A DNA stretch of 64,000 bases, taken from assembly GCF_004011835.1 (NCBI RefSeq), contig NZ_RKLN01000007.1, positions 78,497 to 142,496 of the forward strand, in the 5' to 3' direction. This document shows, in pieces, positions 54,371 through 64,000 of the stretch. The stretch is from Rhodococcus spongiicola (GTDB lineage Bacteria > Actinomycetota > Actinomycetes > Mycobacteriales > Mycobacteriaceae). The notes under the pieces were generated by a model. The model made no database searches, was not told the origin of the DNA, and worked only from the letters and a program-made list of their open reading frames with translations. The position numbers were made by a program, and so were the translations under genes. The stretch's first letter is position 1. The number at the start of each line of letters is the position of its first letter.

Positions 54371-55947
54371 TGGTCGCTGCTCCCCGGGATGGCGGCGTCG
54401 CGTGGGAGGCGCGCGCGGATCTGGTCGTCGTCGGCAGCGGAGTGGCCGGGCTGACCGCGGCGCGATCCGCCGCCGAGCGTGGACTCAGGGTGCTCGTGGT
54501 GAGCAAGGGCGGCCCGACCGACACCGCCACCCAGTACGCCCAGGGTGGCATCGCCGTCGTCGGAGATCCGCGAGTCGATTCCGTCGACTCGCATACCGGC
54601 GACACCTGCGTCGCGGGCGCCGGCCTCTGCGACGAGGTCGCCGTCAGGTCGATCGTGTCGGCCGGCCGGGAGGCGCTCGCCGCGTTGACGACGTTGGGCG
54701 CCGTGTTCGACGTCGGCGCCGACGGCGGCGTGCTACGCACCCGCGAGGGTGGGCACAGCACCCGGCGGATCGTTCACGCCGGGGGTGACGCCACCGGCGC
54801 CGAGGTGCAGCGAGCTCTCAACGCAGTCGGGATGCCGGTTCTGTTCGGCGCAGCGGCGGCCCGGGTGACGACCGATCGGCGTGGCGTGACCGGGTTGATC
54901 GTGGTGTCCGACAAGGGGCTCGGGGTCATTCATGCTCCCGCTGTGGCGCTGGCGACGGGTGGGCTCGGTCAGCTGTACTCGAGCAGCACCAATCCGGAGG
55001 GGTCGAGCGGCGACGGGATCGCGCTGGCACTCGAGGCCGGTGCCACGGTCGTCGACCTCGAGTTCGTCCAGTTCCATCCCACTGTGCTGTTCGCTCCCGG
55101 CGCGGTCGGTCGGCGTCCGCTCATCAGTGAGGCCGTACGCGGTGAGGGTGCCCGGCTCGTCGACGGGGAGGGGCGGGCGGTTACCGAAGGCGTGCACCCG
55201 AAGGGTGATCTGGCTCCCCGCGACGTCGTGTCACGGGCGATCGCCCACCGACTGGGGGAGACCGGGGCCGATCACGTGTATCTCGATGCGCGGCACCTGT
55301 CGGGATTCGCGACGCGATTCCCGACGGTCACCGCGTCATGCCTTGCAGCGGGTATCGATCCGGCCGACCAGTTGATTCCGGTGGCGCCGGCGGCGCACTA
55401 CTCGTGCGGCGGTGTCGCCACGGACGTGCACGGGCGTACCGCGGTACCGGGGCTGTACGCGGTGGGGGAGGTAGCCCGAACGGGTCTGCACGGTGCGAAC
55501 CGGTTGGCGTCCAACAGCTTGCTCGAGGGGCTCGTGGTAGGCGAGCGCGTCGGCATTGCCGCCGCCGAACGTTCCGGACTGCCCGTCGAGGCCGACGATC
55601 TGTTGCTGCCGTTCCGGCAACGGGCGCCGCGCGAACGTGTGCAGGAACTCATGACCGCACATGCCTCCGTTGTCCGTGACGGTGACGGGATCGACAGTGC
55701 TGCAACCGAACTAAAGGGCAGTGAAGTCGTGGTCGCAGGGAACGGGCGGGCGCTCGAGGACACGGCGCTGACCGTAGTGGCGTCGGCGCTCGTGTTGGCG
55801 GCGTCGGTGCGGAAGGAGAGCCGCGGATGCCATGCGCGTGCCGACTACCCGGAGACGTCGGACAAGTTCCGTCGCAGTATCCCGGTGCACATCGGACGCG
55901 ACGGTGAACTGGAAGTACCCGAGATGCAGGCGACAGGAGCACGATGA
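54370..55947 (+). CDS. nadB: L-aspartate oxidase
   Basis: A 525-residue FAD enzyme that oxidises L-aspartate to iminoaspartate, feeding NadA. The N-terminal FAD motif is LVVVGSGVAGLTAARSAAER, and the substrate and FAD segments include ATQYAQGGIAVV, HSTRRIVHAGGDATG, LEFVQFHPTVLF, and GLYAVGEVARTGLHGANRLA. It ends with the Arg-rich active-site motif KESRGCHARADYP. The ATG overlaps the nadA stop and its own stop overlaps nadC by 4 bp, so nadABC is one translationally coupled operon. Confidence 0.96.
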   Translation: MVAAPRDGGVAWEARADLVVVGSGVAGLTAARSAAERGLRVLVVSKGGPTDTATQYAQGGIAVVGDPRVDSVDSHTGDTCVAGAGLCDEVAVRSIVSAGREALAALTTLGAVFDVGADGGVLRTREGGHSTRRIVHAGGDATGAEVQRALNAVGMPVLFGAAAARVTTDRRGVTGLIVVSDKGLGVIHAPAVALATGGLGQLYSSSTNPEGSSGDGIALALEAGATVVDLEFVQFHPTVLFAPGAVGRRPLISEAVRGEGARLVDGEGRAVTEGVHPKGDLAPRDVVSRAIAHRLGETGADHVYLDARHLSGFATRFPTVTASCLAAGIDPADQLIPVAPAAHYSCGGVATDVHGRTAVPGLYAVGEVARTGLHGANRLASNSLLEGLVVGERVGIAAAERSGLPVEADDLLLPFRQRAPRERVQELMTAHASVVRDGDGIDSAATELKGSEVVVAGNGRALEDTALTVVASALVLAASVRKESRGCHARADYPETSDKFRRSIPVHIGRDGELEVPEMQATGAR

Positions 55948-56804
55948 GCACGAACGACCGGCCTGATCCGCAGGAGACGCTCGAGTTGGTGCGTAGAGCG
56001 CTCGACGAGGATCTGCGGTACGGGCCCGACATCACGTCGGTCGCGACGGTCCCCGAGGGGGCGGTCGCGAAGGCATCGGTGGTGTCTCGCTCGGCCGGTA
56101 CCGTCGCGGGAATCGACGTGGGCCTGATGGTGCTCGACGAGGTGATCGGCAGCGGCAACTACGAGGTCGTCGACCGCGTCGCGGACGGTGCGCGCGTGCA
56201 TCTGGGCGACGCGGTGCTCACCGTCAACGCTCCGACTCGGGGGTTGCTCACCGCCGAGCGCACGATGCTGAATCTGATGTGCCACCTGTCGGGCATCGCC
56301 ACTACCACCGCGGCGTGGGTCGACGCGGTCGAGGGGACGAAGTGCAAGATCCGGGACAGCCGTAAGACCCTGCCTGGTCTGCGGGGGCTGCAAAAGTATG
56401 CGGTGCGTGTCGGCGGCGGCGAAAACCACCGGATGGGTCTCGGGGACGCCGCCCTCATCAAGGACAATCACGTGGCTGCGGCCGGTTCCGTGGTCGGCGC
56501 ACTTCGCGCGGTGCGCGCGAGCGCACCGGACATCGAGTGCGAGGTCGAGGTCGACACGCTCACCCAACTCGACGAGGTGCTGGCCGAGGGGGTCGACCTG
56601 GTTCTGCTGGACAACTTTCCGCTGTGGCAGACGCAGACCGCGGTGCAGCGCCGGGATACGGTCTCCCCGCGCACCCGACTGGAGTCGTCGGGGGGTCTGA
56701 CGCTCGACGTCGCGGCGGACTTCGCCGCCACCGGTGTGGACTACCTGGCCGTCGGTGCCCTCACACACTCGGTGACGGTGCTCGATCTCGGCCTGGACAT
56801 GTAG
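55944..56804 (+). CDS. nadC: Nicotinate-nucleotide diphosphorylase (quinolinate phosphoribosyltransferase)
   Basis: A 286-residue enzyme that converts quinolinate and PRPP to nicotinate mononucleotide, CO2 and PPi. Motifs are GPDITSVATVPEGA, LTAERTMLNLMCHLSGIAT, KIRDSRKTLPGLRGLQKYAV, GGGENHRMGLGDAALIKDNH, and VEVDTLTQLDEVLA, which carry the quinolinate- and PRPP-binding Arg, Lys and His residues. It overlaps nadB by ATGA and is the last gene of the operon. A strong terminator follows. Confidence 0.96.
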   Translation: MSTNDRPDPQETLELVRRALDEDLRYGPDITSVATVPEGAVAKASVVSRSAGTVAGIDVGLMVLDEVIGSGNYEVVDRVADGARVHLGDAVLTVNAPTRGLLTAERTMLNLMCHLSGIATTTAAWVDAVEGTKCKIRDSRKTLPGLRGLQKYAVRVGGGENHRMGLGDAALIKDNHVAAAGSVVGALRAVRASAPDIECEVEVDTLTQLDEVLAEGVDLVLLDNFPLWQTQTAVQRRDTVSPRTRLESSGGLTLDVAADFAATGVDYLAVGALTHSVTVLDLGLDM

Positions 56805-56851
56805 CCCTGCACCTGCAGCCCGGGACATCTGACTCAGTCGTCGCGCGCGGT

Positions 56852-56884
56852 TCGACCCGGCCACCCCCACGGTGGCCGGGTCGA
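56852..56884. terminator. Strong bidirectional terminator after nadC
   Basis: A perfect 14-bp stem, TCGACCCGGCCACC (56852-56865) and GGTGGCCGGGTCGA (56871-56884), with a CCCAC loop, between the convergent nadC and oxidoreductase genes. It lacks a U-tract. Confidence 0.8.
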
Positions 56885-56890
56885 CTGACG

Positions 56891-57847
56891 TCAGCGTGCA
56901 CTGCGGGCGGCGACCGCCCGCCTCGTATCGTCGGCCACGAGATCTGCGTTGATCATCGCGGCCGCGTTCAGTCCGGCGGCGGCTGCGACGATCACCTGGG
57001 CACGCACGTCGGCGACGTTGCCGGCGACCCACACGCCAGGAACAGCGGTGGCGCCGGTCGGATCGGCGGGAATCTGGCTGCCGATCACGTGCCCGCCCAT
57101 CTCCACGGGGGTGGGCTCGATCCCTAGGCTCGACAGGACGCCGGCGCGCGGCGCCAATTCGGTAGCGACCACGACAGCCCGCAGTGGAACGGTGTGACCG
57201 TCGGACAGGGTCGCCCCGGTGAGGCGGTCACCGGACACCTCGAGGCCGGCCACCTTCCCGTCGACCACGCCGATGTTGCGGGCGGCGAGTTGCTCGTACT
57301 CGTCCTCGGTGGGTTCGGGACCGGTGTGCAGGAGAAGCGTCACGTCGTCACTCCATTGCCGCCACAGCAGCGCCTGGTGCACTGCGAGTGGTCCGGTGGC
57401 CAGGATCCCGATCGGCTGATCCCTGACCTCCCACCCGTGGCAGTACGGGCAGTGAAGTACGTCGCGACCCCACCGGTCTGCGAGACCCGGTACGTCGGGG
57501 AGCTCGTCCACCAGCCCGGTGGTCACCAGCAGCCGGCGCGACAGTACGGTCTGGCCGTCCTCGAGCTCCACGCGGAAGGTGCCGTCGCCGCGATCGTGTG
57601 CCGAGACGGCGGTTCCGGTGGTCACCTCACCGCCGTACGACTCGACCTCGCCGCGGCCGACGGCCAGGAGCTCGGTGGGCGGTGTGCCCTCGCGGCCCAG
57701 GTAGTTGTGCATGTGTCCCGCGGGCGCGTTTCGCGGCGAGCCGGCATCGATCACGAGCACGGACCGCCGCGCTCGTGCGAGGCTGAGCGCCGCCCCGAGC
57801 CCCGCAGCTCCGCCGCCGATTATCGCCACGTCGTAGGTGTTCGCCAC
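56891..57847 (-). CDS. Thioredoxin reductase-like NAD(P)/FAD oxidoreductase
   Basis: A 318-residue flavoprotein of the thioredoxin reductase fold. The FAD motif is DVAIIGGGAAGLGAALSLAR, the CxxC motif is CPYCHGWE, and the C-terminal FAD segment is PGVWVAGNVADVRAQVIVAA. The NADPH-binding Gly-rich motif is altered (GILATGPLAVHQAL), so it is probably not a classical TrxB. CPYCHG relatives include disulfide-forming oxidases of natural products and uncharacterised reductases. It is divergent from an XRE-cupin regulator with a shared operator-like region. Confidence 0.85.
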   Translation of the reverse strand: MANTYDVAIIGGGAAGLGAALSLARARRSVLVIDAGSPRNAPAGHMHNYLGREGTPPTELLAVGRGEVESYGGEVTTGTAVSAHDRGDGTFRVELEDGQTVLSRRLLVTTGLVDELPDVPGLADRWGRDVLHCPYCHGWEVRDQPIGILATGPLAVHQALLWRQWSDDVTLLLHTGPEPTEDEYEQLAARNIGVVDGKVAGLEVSGDRLTGATLSDGHTVPLRAVVVATELAPRAGVLSSLGIEPTPVEMGGHVIGSQIPADPTGATAVPGVWVAGNVADVRAQVIVAAAAGLNAAAMINADLVADDTRRAVAARSAR

Positions 57848-57923
57848 AGGTTCCTCCCTGTTTCGTTAGTGCTTGTTTCGTTCCGAACTTCGAGAACGAC
57901 TGTCACCCACCCCGGGAAATAGT

Positions 57924-57949
57924 GGCAAACATCGTTGCCGTAATGGCAA
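57924..57949. promoter_or_regulatory. Operator-like repeats before the XRE-cupin gene
   Basis: An inverted repeat GGCAA (57924-57928), six-base spacer, TTGCC (57935-57939), and a third copy TGGCAA at 57944-57949. They lie just upstream of the regulator start at 57960 and in the gap to the divergent oxidoreductase gene. Confidence 0.5.
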
Positions 57950-57959
57950 GGTCATCTCC

Positions 57960-58607
57960 ATGACCGACGATGCCGCCGTAACCGCTGATGCGCAGGGCCT
58001 CGAGGGGGTGCTCGATGCAGTTGGTCCACGTCTCAAGGAGATTCGACGCCAGCGGGGGGCGACCTTGGCCCAGGTGTCCGAGGCCACCGGAATCTCTGTC
58101 AGCACGCTGTCCCGTCTGGAGTCCGGTGGGCGCCGACCCACCCTCGAACTCCTGCTCCGGCTGGCCCGCGCTCATCAACTGCCGTTGGACGAACTCGTCG
58201 GGGCACCCGTAACCGGTGACCCTCGAGTTCACATGCGCCCGCTCCATCGGCACGGCATGACGATTGTTCCGCTGACCCGCCGGCCAGGCGGAATCCAGGC
58301 ATTCAAGTTCATAATCCCGGCTCGCAATCCGGCGGGGGAGCCCACGCCCCAAGTCCACGAAGGCTATGAATGGCTGTACGTGCTCTCCGGGCGACTTCGA
58401 CTGGTACTCGGCGAGCACGATGTCATCCTCACCCCGGGTGAGGTGGCCGAGTTCGACACTCGCGTCCCACACTGGTTCGGCAATCCGGGCCCCCAGGCCG
58501 CCGAGATCCTGAGTCTGTTCGGACCACAAGGCGAACGGGCCCACGTCCGCACCCGTCCCCGTCGGTCGCGTGAAGGAGAAGGTCGGTCGCGTGAAGTGGA
58601 AGAGTGA
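57960..58607 (+). CDS. XRE family regulator with cupin sensor domain
   Basis: A 215-residue regulator. Residues about 20-80 are an XRE HTH (RLKEIRRQRGATLAQVSEAT, then GISVSTLSRLESGGRRPTLE). Residues about 110-195 form a cupin barrel (HEGYEWLYVLSGRLRLVLGE, then ILTPGEVAEFDTRVPHWFGN) with possible metal or ligand residues His, Glu and His. These regulators sense small molecules and often control oxidoreductase genes such as the divergent one. The C-terminal tail RSREGEGRSREVEE is encoded by a short direct repeat. The ATG at 57960 is preferred because upstream in-frame sequence overlaps the operator region. Confidence 0.85.
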   Translation: MTDDAAVTADAQGLEGVLDAVGPRLKEIRRQRGATLAQVSEATGISVSTLSRLESGGRRPTLELLLRLARAHQLPLDELVGAPVTGDPRVHMRPLHRHGMTIVPLTRRPGGIQAFKFIIPARNPAGEPTPQVHEGYEWLYVLSGRLRLVLGEHDVILTPGEVAEFDTRVPHWFGNPGPQAAEILSLFGPQGERAHVRTRPRRSREGEGRSREVEE

Positions 58608-58664
58608 CTGCTCGAAGCGCAGAAGAGTGGCCAAAACGGTGTCCGCGGTGCGCAGATTAGGGGA

Positions 58665-58692
58665 TACTGGTCAGTAGGACTACTCGCCAGTA
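58665..58692. promoter_or_regulatory. Twin TetR-type operators before the acyl-CoA dehydrogenase
   Basis: TACTGGTCAGTA (58665-58676) and TACTCGCCAGTA (58681-58692) are each imperfect palindromes (arms TACTG/CAGTA), with centres 16 bp apart; together they form a larger inverted repeat with 10 of 12 matching positions. They lie 12 bp upstream of the start codon. The cognate regulator is not adjacent. Confidence 0.6.
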
Positions 58693-58703
58693 GGGGGTAC
58701 GGC

Positions 58704-60647
58704 ATGGTCGACACGTCAATCCCGAAGGTGACCGAGGAACAGGCGCGGGCGGTCGCCGAGGAGGCTCGAGAGTCAGGCTGGGACAAACCGTCCTTCGCCA
58801 AGGAACTCTTCCTCGGGCGTTTCCGGCTGGACCTGATTCATCCGTTCCCGAGACCGACCCCCGTATCTGCCGCGAAGGCAGAGGAGTTTCTCACGCGCCT
58901 CCGCGACTACTGCGCGGGGCTCGACGGCTCCGTTATCGAAGCCGAATCGAAGATTCCGGATGAGTACGTCCGTGGCTTCGCCGAACTCGGCTGCTTCGGT
59001 CTGAAGATCCCGGAGGAATACGGTGGCCTGGGCCTTTCACAGGTTGCCTACGGCCGAGCGTTGATGCTCGTCGGGTCCGTCCACCCGAGCCTGGGCGCAC
59101 TCGTGTCAGCGCACCAGTCGATCGGTGTTCCTGAACCGCTCAAGCTCGCGGGCACGCCCGAGCAGAAGCAGGCGTTCCTCCCGCGCTGTGCCCGGGGCGC
59201 GATCTCCGCGTTCCTGCTCACCGAACCCGATGTCGGATCCGACCCAGCACGGCTCGCATCGACTGCGGTGCCGATCGAGAACGGCGCAGCCTACGAGCTG
59301 GACGGCGTAAAGCTGTGGACCACGAACGGCGTCGTAGCCGAGCTGCTCGTCGTGATGGCTCGCGTACCGAAGAGTGAGGGACACCGAGGTGGAATCTCGG
59401 CGTTCGTCGTCGAGGCGGACTCGCCCGGCATCACCGTCGAACGGCGGAATGCGTTCATGGGGTTGCGTGGCATCGAGAACGGCGTGACCCGTCTGTACAA
59501 GGTGCGGGTACCGAAGGAAAACCTCATCGGGCGTGAGGGAGACGGCCTCAAGATCGCCCTGACCACCCTCAACGCGGGCCGCCTCGCCATCCCGGCGCTG
59601 TGCGCAGGAGCCGGCAAGTGGGCGGTCAAGATCGCGCGGGAGTGGTCCGGAACCCGGGTGCAGTGGGGCAAGCCGGTCGGCGAGCACGGGGCTGTCGCGA
59701 GCAAGTTGTCGTTCATGACGGCCACCACCTACGCCCTCGAAGCGGTGCTGGAATTATCGGGGCAAATGAGCGACGAGGGCCGCAACGACATCCGCATCGA
59801 GGCGGCGCTCGCGAAACTGTGGGCGAGTGAGATGGCGTGCGTCATCGGCGACGATCTGATCCAGGTACGCGGCGGTCGCGGATACGAGACCGCGGCCTCG
59901 CTCGCCGCCCGCGGCGAACGCGCGGTGCCCGCCGAGCAGGTGTCCCGGGATCTGCGGATCAACCGAATCTTCGAAGGTTCGAGCGAGATTATGCGCCTGC
60001 TCGTCGCCCGCGAGGCCGTTGACGCTCATCTCGCCGTGGCGGGCGATCTCGCCGATCCGCACGCCGACAACGCGGCCAAGGTCCGGGCGGCGGCGAAGGC
60101 CAGCGGCTTCTACGCCAAATGGCTTCCGCAGCTCGTCACAGGCAAGGGGCAGGTTCCGACGTCGTTCAGTGAGTTCGGTGTCCTGGCCCCGCATGTGCGG
60201 TTCGTCGAGCGGCACTCTCGCAAGCTTGCCCGGTCCACCTTCTACGGCATGGCGCGGTGGCAGGCGGCGCTCGAGAAGCAGCAGGGATTCCTCGGACGGG
60301 TGGTCGACATCGGTGCCGAGCTGTTCGCGATGGCGGCGGTGTGTGTGCGGGCTCAGATGCAGCTCGAGGACGACCGGTTCGAGGGTGAGACCGCCTACGA
60401 GCTTGCTGACGCGTTCTGCCGTCAGGCCACACTCAGGGTGGAGAAACTGTTCGACGGACTGTGGAACAACACCGACGACTCGGATCGTCGACTCGCCGCC
60501 GGGATACTCGAGGGTCGGTTCACTTGGCTCGAACGCGGGGTACTCGACCAGAGCGACGGCACGGGTCCGTGGATCGCCGAATGGGTCCCGGGAGCCTCGA
60601 CAGAGGTGAACATGGCTCGACGATTCCTCCCCTCAACGCAGTCCTGA
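58704..60647 (+). CDS. Acyl-CoA dehydrogenase (long, VLCAD-like)
   Basis: A 647-residue acyl-CoA dehydrogenase, longer than the usual 380-400 residues because of a C-terminal extension of about 170 residues like that of ACAD9/VLCAD-type enzymes. Core motifs are FGLKIPEEYGGLGLSQVAYG, the FAD/substrate motifs AFLLTEPDVGSDPARL and KLWTTNGVVAELLVV, the C-terminal FAD-binding RGGRGYE and RIFEGSSEIMRLLVA. It would make the first double bond in fatty acyl-CoA beta-oxidation. Twin palindromes just upstream suggest TetR control. Confidence 0.9.
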   Translation: MVDTSIPKVTEEQARAVAEEARESGWDKPSFAKELFLGRFRLDLIHPFPRPTPVSAAKAEEFLTRLRDYCAGLDGSVIEAESKIPDEYVRGFAELGCFGLKIPEEYGGLGLSQVAYGRALMLVGSVHPSLGALVSAHQSIGVPEPLKLAGTPEQKQAFLPRCARGAISAFLLTEPDVGSDPARLASTAVPIENGAAYELDGVKLWTTNGVVAELLVVMARVPKSEGHRGGISAFVVEADSPGITVERRNAFMGLRGIENGVTRLYKVRVPKENLIGREGDGLKIALTTLNAGRLAIPALCAGAGKWAVKIAREWSGTRVQWGKPVGEHGAVASKLSFMTATTYALEAVLELSGQMSDEGRNDIRIEAALAKLWASEMACVIGDDLIQVRGGRGYETAASLAARGERAVPAEQVSRDLRINRIFEGSSEIMRLLVAREAVDAHLAVAGDLADPHADNAAKVRAAAKASGFYAKWLPQLVTGKGQVPTSFSEFGVLAPHVRFVERHSRKLARSTFYGMARWQAALEKQQGFLGRVVDIGAELFAMAAVCVRAQMQLEDDRFEGETAYELADAFCRQATLRVEKLFDGLWNNTDDSDRRLAAGILEGRFTWLERGVLDQSDGTGPWIAEWVPGASTEVNMARRFLPSTQS

Positions 60648-60866
60648 CGGGCCCAGCACGCACTCCTGACCGCCTGCCGGTCCTCGAAACCGGCCACCGG
60701 TGGACGCTAAACGAATTGTGTCGGCCGGTGGAACCGGCGCACCCTTGTCGATGGATAATCAGTGTCGAGCCCCTGCGGTCGACCAATAGGTCGCCGAACG
60801 GATCGGTCGCCAAACGGCCGCGGGTTCGCCCCATCCAGTGCCCACCGCCGCAGAGAGGACCCCTCA

Positions 60867-63975
<3,109 letters not shown>

Positions 63976-64000
63976 TGGACATGAGCCGAGCCTGCGGAGT

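Noticed and set aside
60676..60694. Hairpin GCCGGT/ACCGGC between the acyl-CoA dehydrogenase and hisD as a terminator
   Set aside because: Only six base pairs in a very GC-rich stretch with other equal pairings; too weak to annotate.

Overview
The window looks like chromosome of a high-GC actinobacterium of the order Mycobacteriales, most probably a Rhodococcus or close relative. Start codons are often GTG, genes overlap by ATGA or GTGA, and several regulators appear to have leaderless starts. From memory, gene order follows two Mycobacterium tuberculosis blocks. The first is Rv1564c to Rv1601: glgX, SGNH acyltransferase, bioA-bioF-bioD, bioB, bsaP, DUF2567, lipase, nrtR, nadA-nadB-nadC, hisD-hisC-hisB. 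The second is Rv0247c to Rv0251c: succinate dehydrogenase 1 and hsp20. Large lineage-specific segments interrupt this backbone.

Layout. 0-0.5 kb: start of glgX (minus) and a small secreted PepSY-like protein. 0.8-13.6 kb: a UPF0182 membrane protein, then single genes and divergent regulator/target pairs: an SRPBCC protein and MmyB-type regulator, a dienelactone hydrolase-NTF2 fusion, a pentapeptide-repeat protein with a TetR, a second TetR with a 35-residue membrane protein, ZapE with a third TetR, an MBL hydrolase and a Tat-exported GH64-like glucanase. 13.7-23.4 kb: a divergent catabolic cluster around an IclR regulator. Leftward genes are a CitE-like lyase, a cyclase-family hydrolase and an MmgE/PrpD protein; rightward genes are a flavoprotein, a dihydropyrimidinase-like hydrolase, a CoA-transferase and an MFS transporter. 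23.4-25.5 kb: acyltransferase-SGNH protein.

25.6-28.9 kb: bioA, bioF, bioD. 29-32.9 kb: Sdh1-type succinate dehydrogenase operon. 33 kb: hsp20 behind a CIRCE element. 33.8-45.8 kb: a single 12-kb trimodular NRPS gene (C-A-PCP-E-C-A-PCP-C-A-PCP-TE), followed by VOC and Mut7-C genes. 47-48.2 kb: secreted lipase. 48.5-49.8 kb: glutamate-cysteine ligase-like protein. 49.8-52.4 kb: bioQ divergent from bioB-bsaP-DUF2567. 52.5-56.8 kb: nrtR divergent from nadA-nadB-nadC. 56.9-58.6 kb: thioredoxin-reductase-like protein divergent from an XRE-cupin regulator. 58.7-60.6 kb: acyl-CoA dehydrogenase. 60.9-64 kb: hisD-hisC-hisB.

The genes form local circuits. BioQ-type palindromes (TGAACGSCGTTCA) occur both upstream of bioF and upstream of bioB, 23 kb apart, so one TetR probably controls all biotin synthesis genes. 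A long palindrome between nrtR and nadA fits NrtR control of NAD synthesis. HrcA (not in the window) should act at the CIRCE site. The least explained parts are the IclR catabolic cluster and the orphan NRPS.
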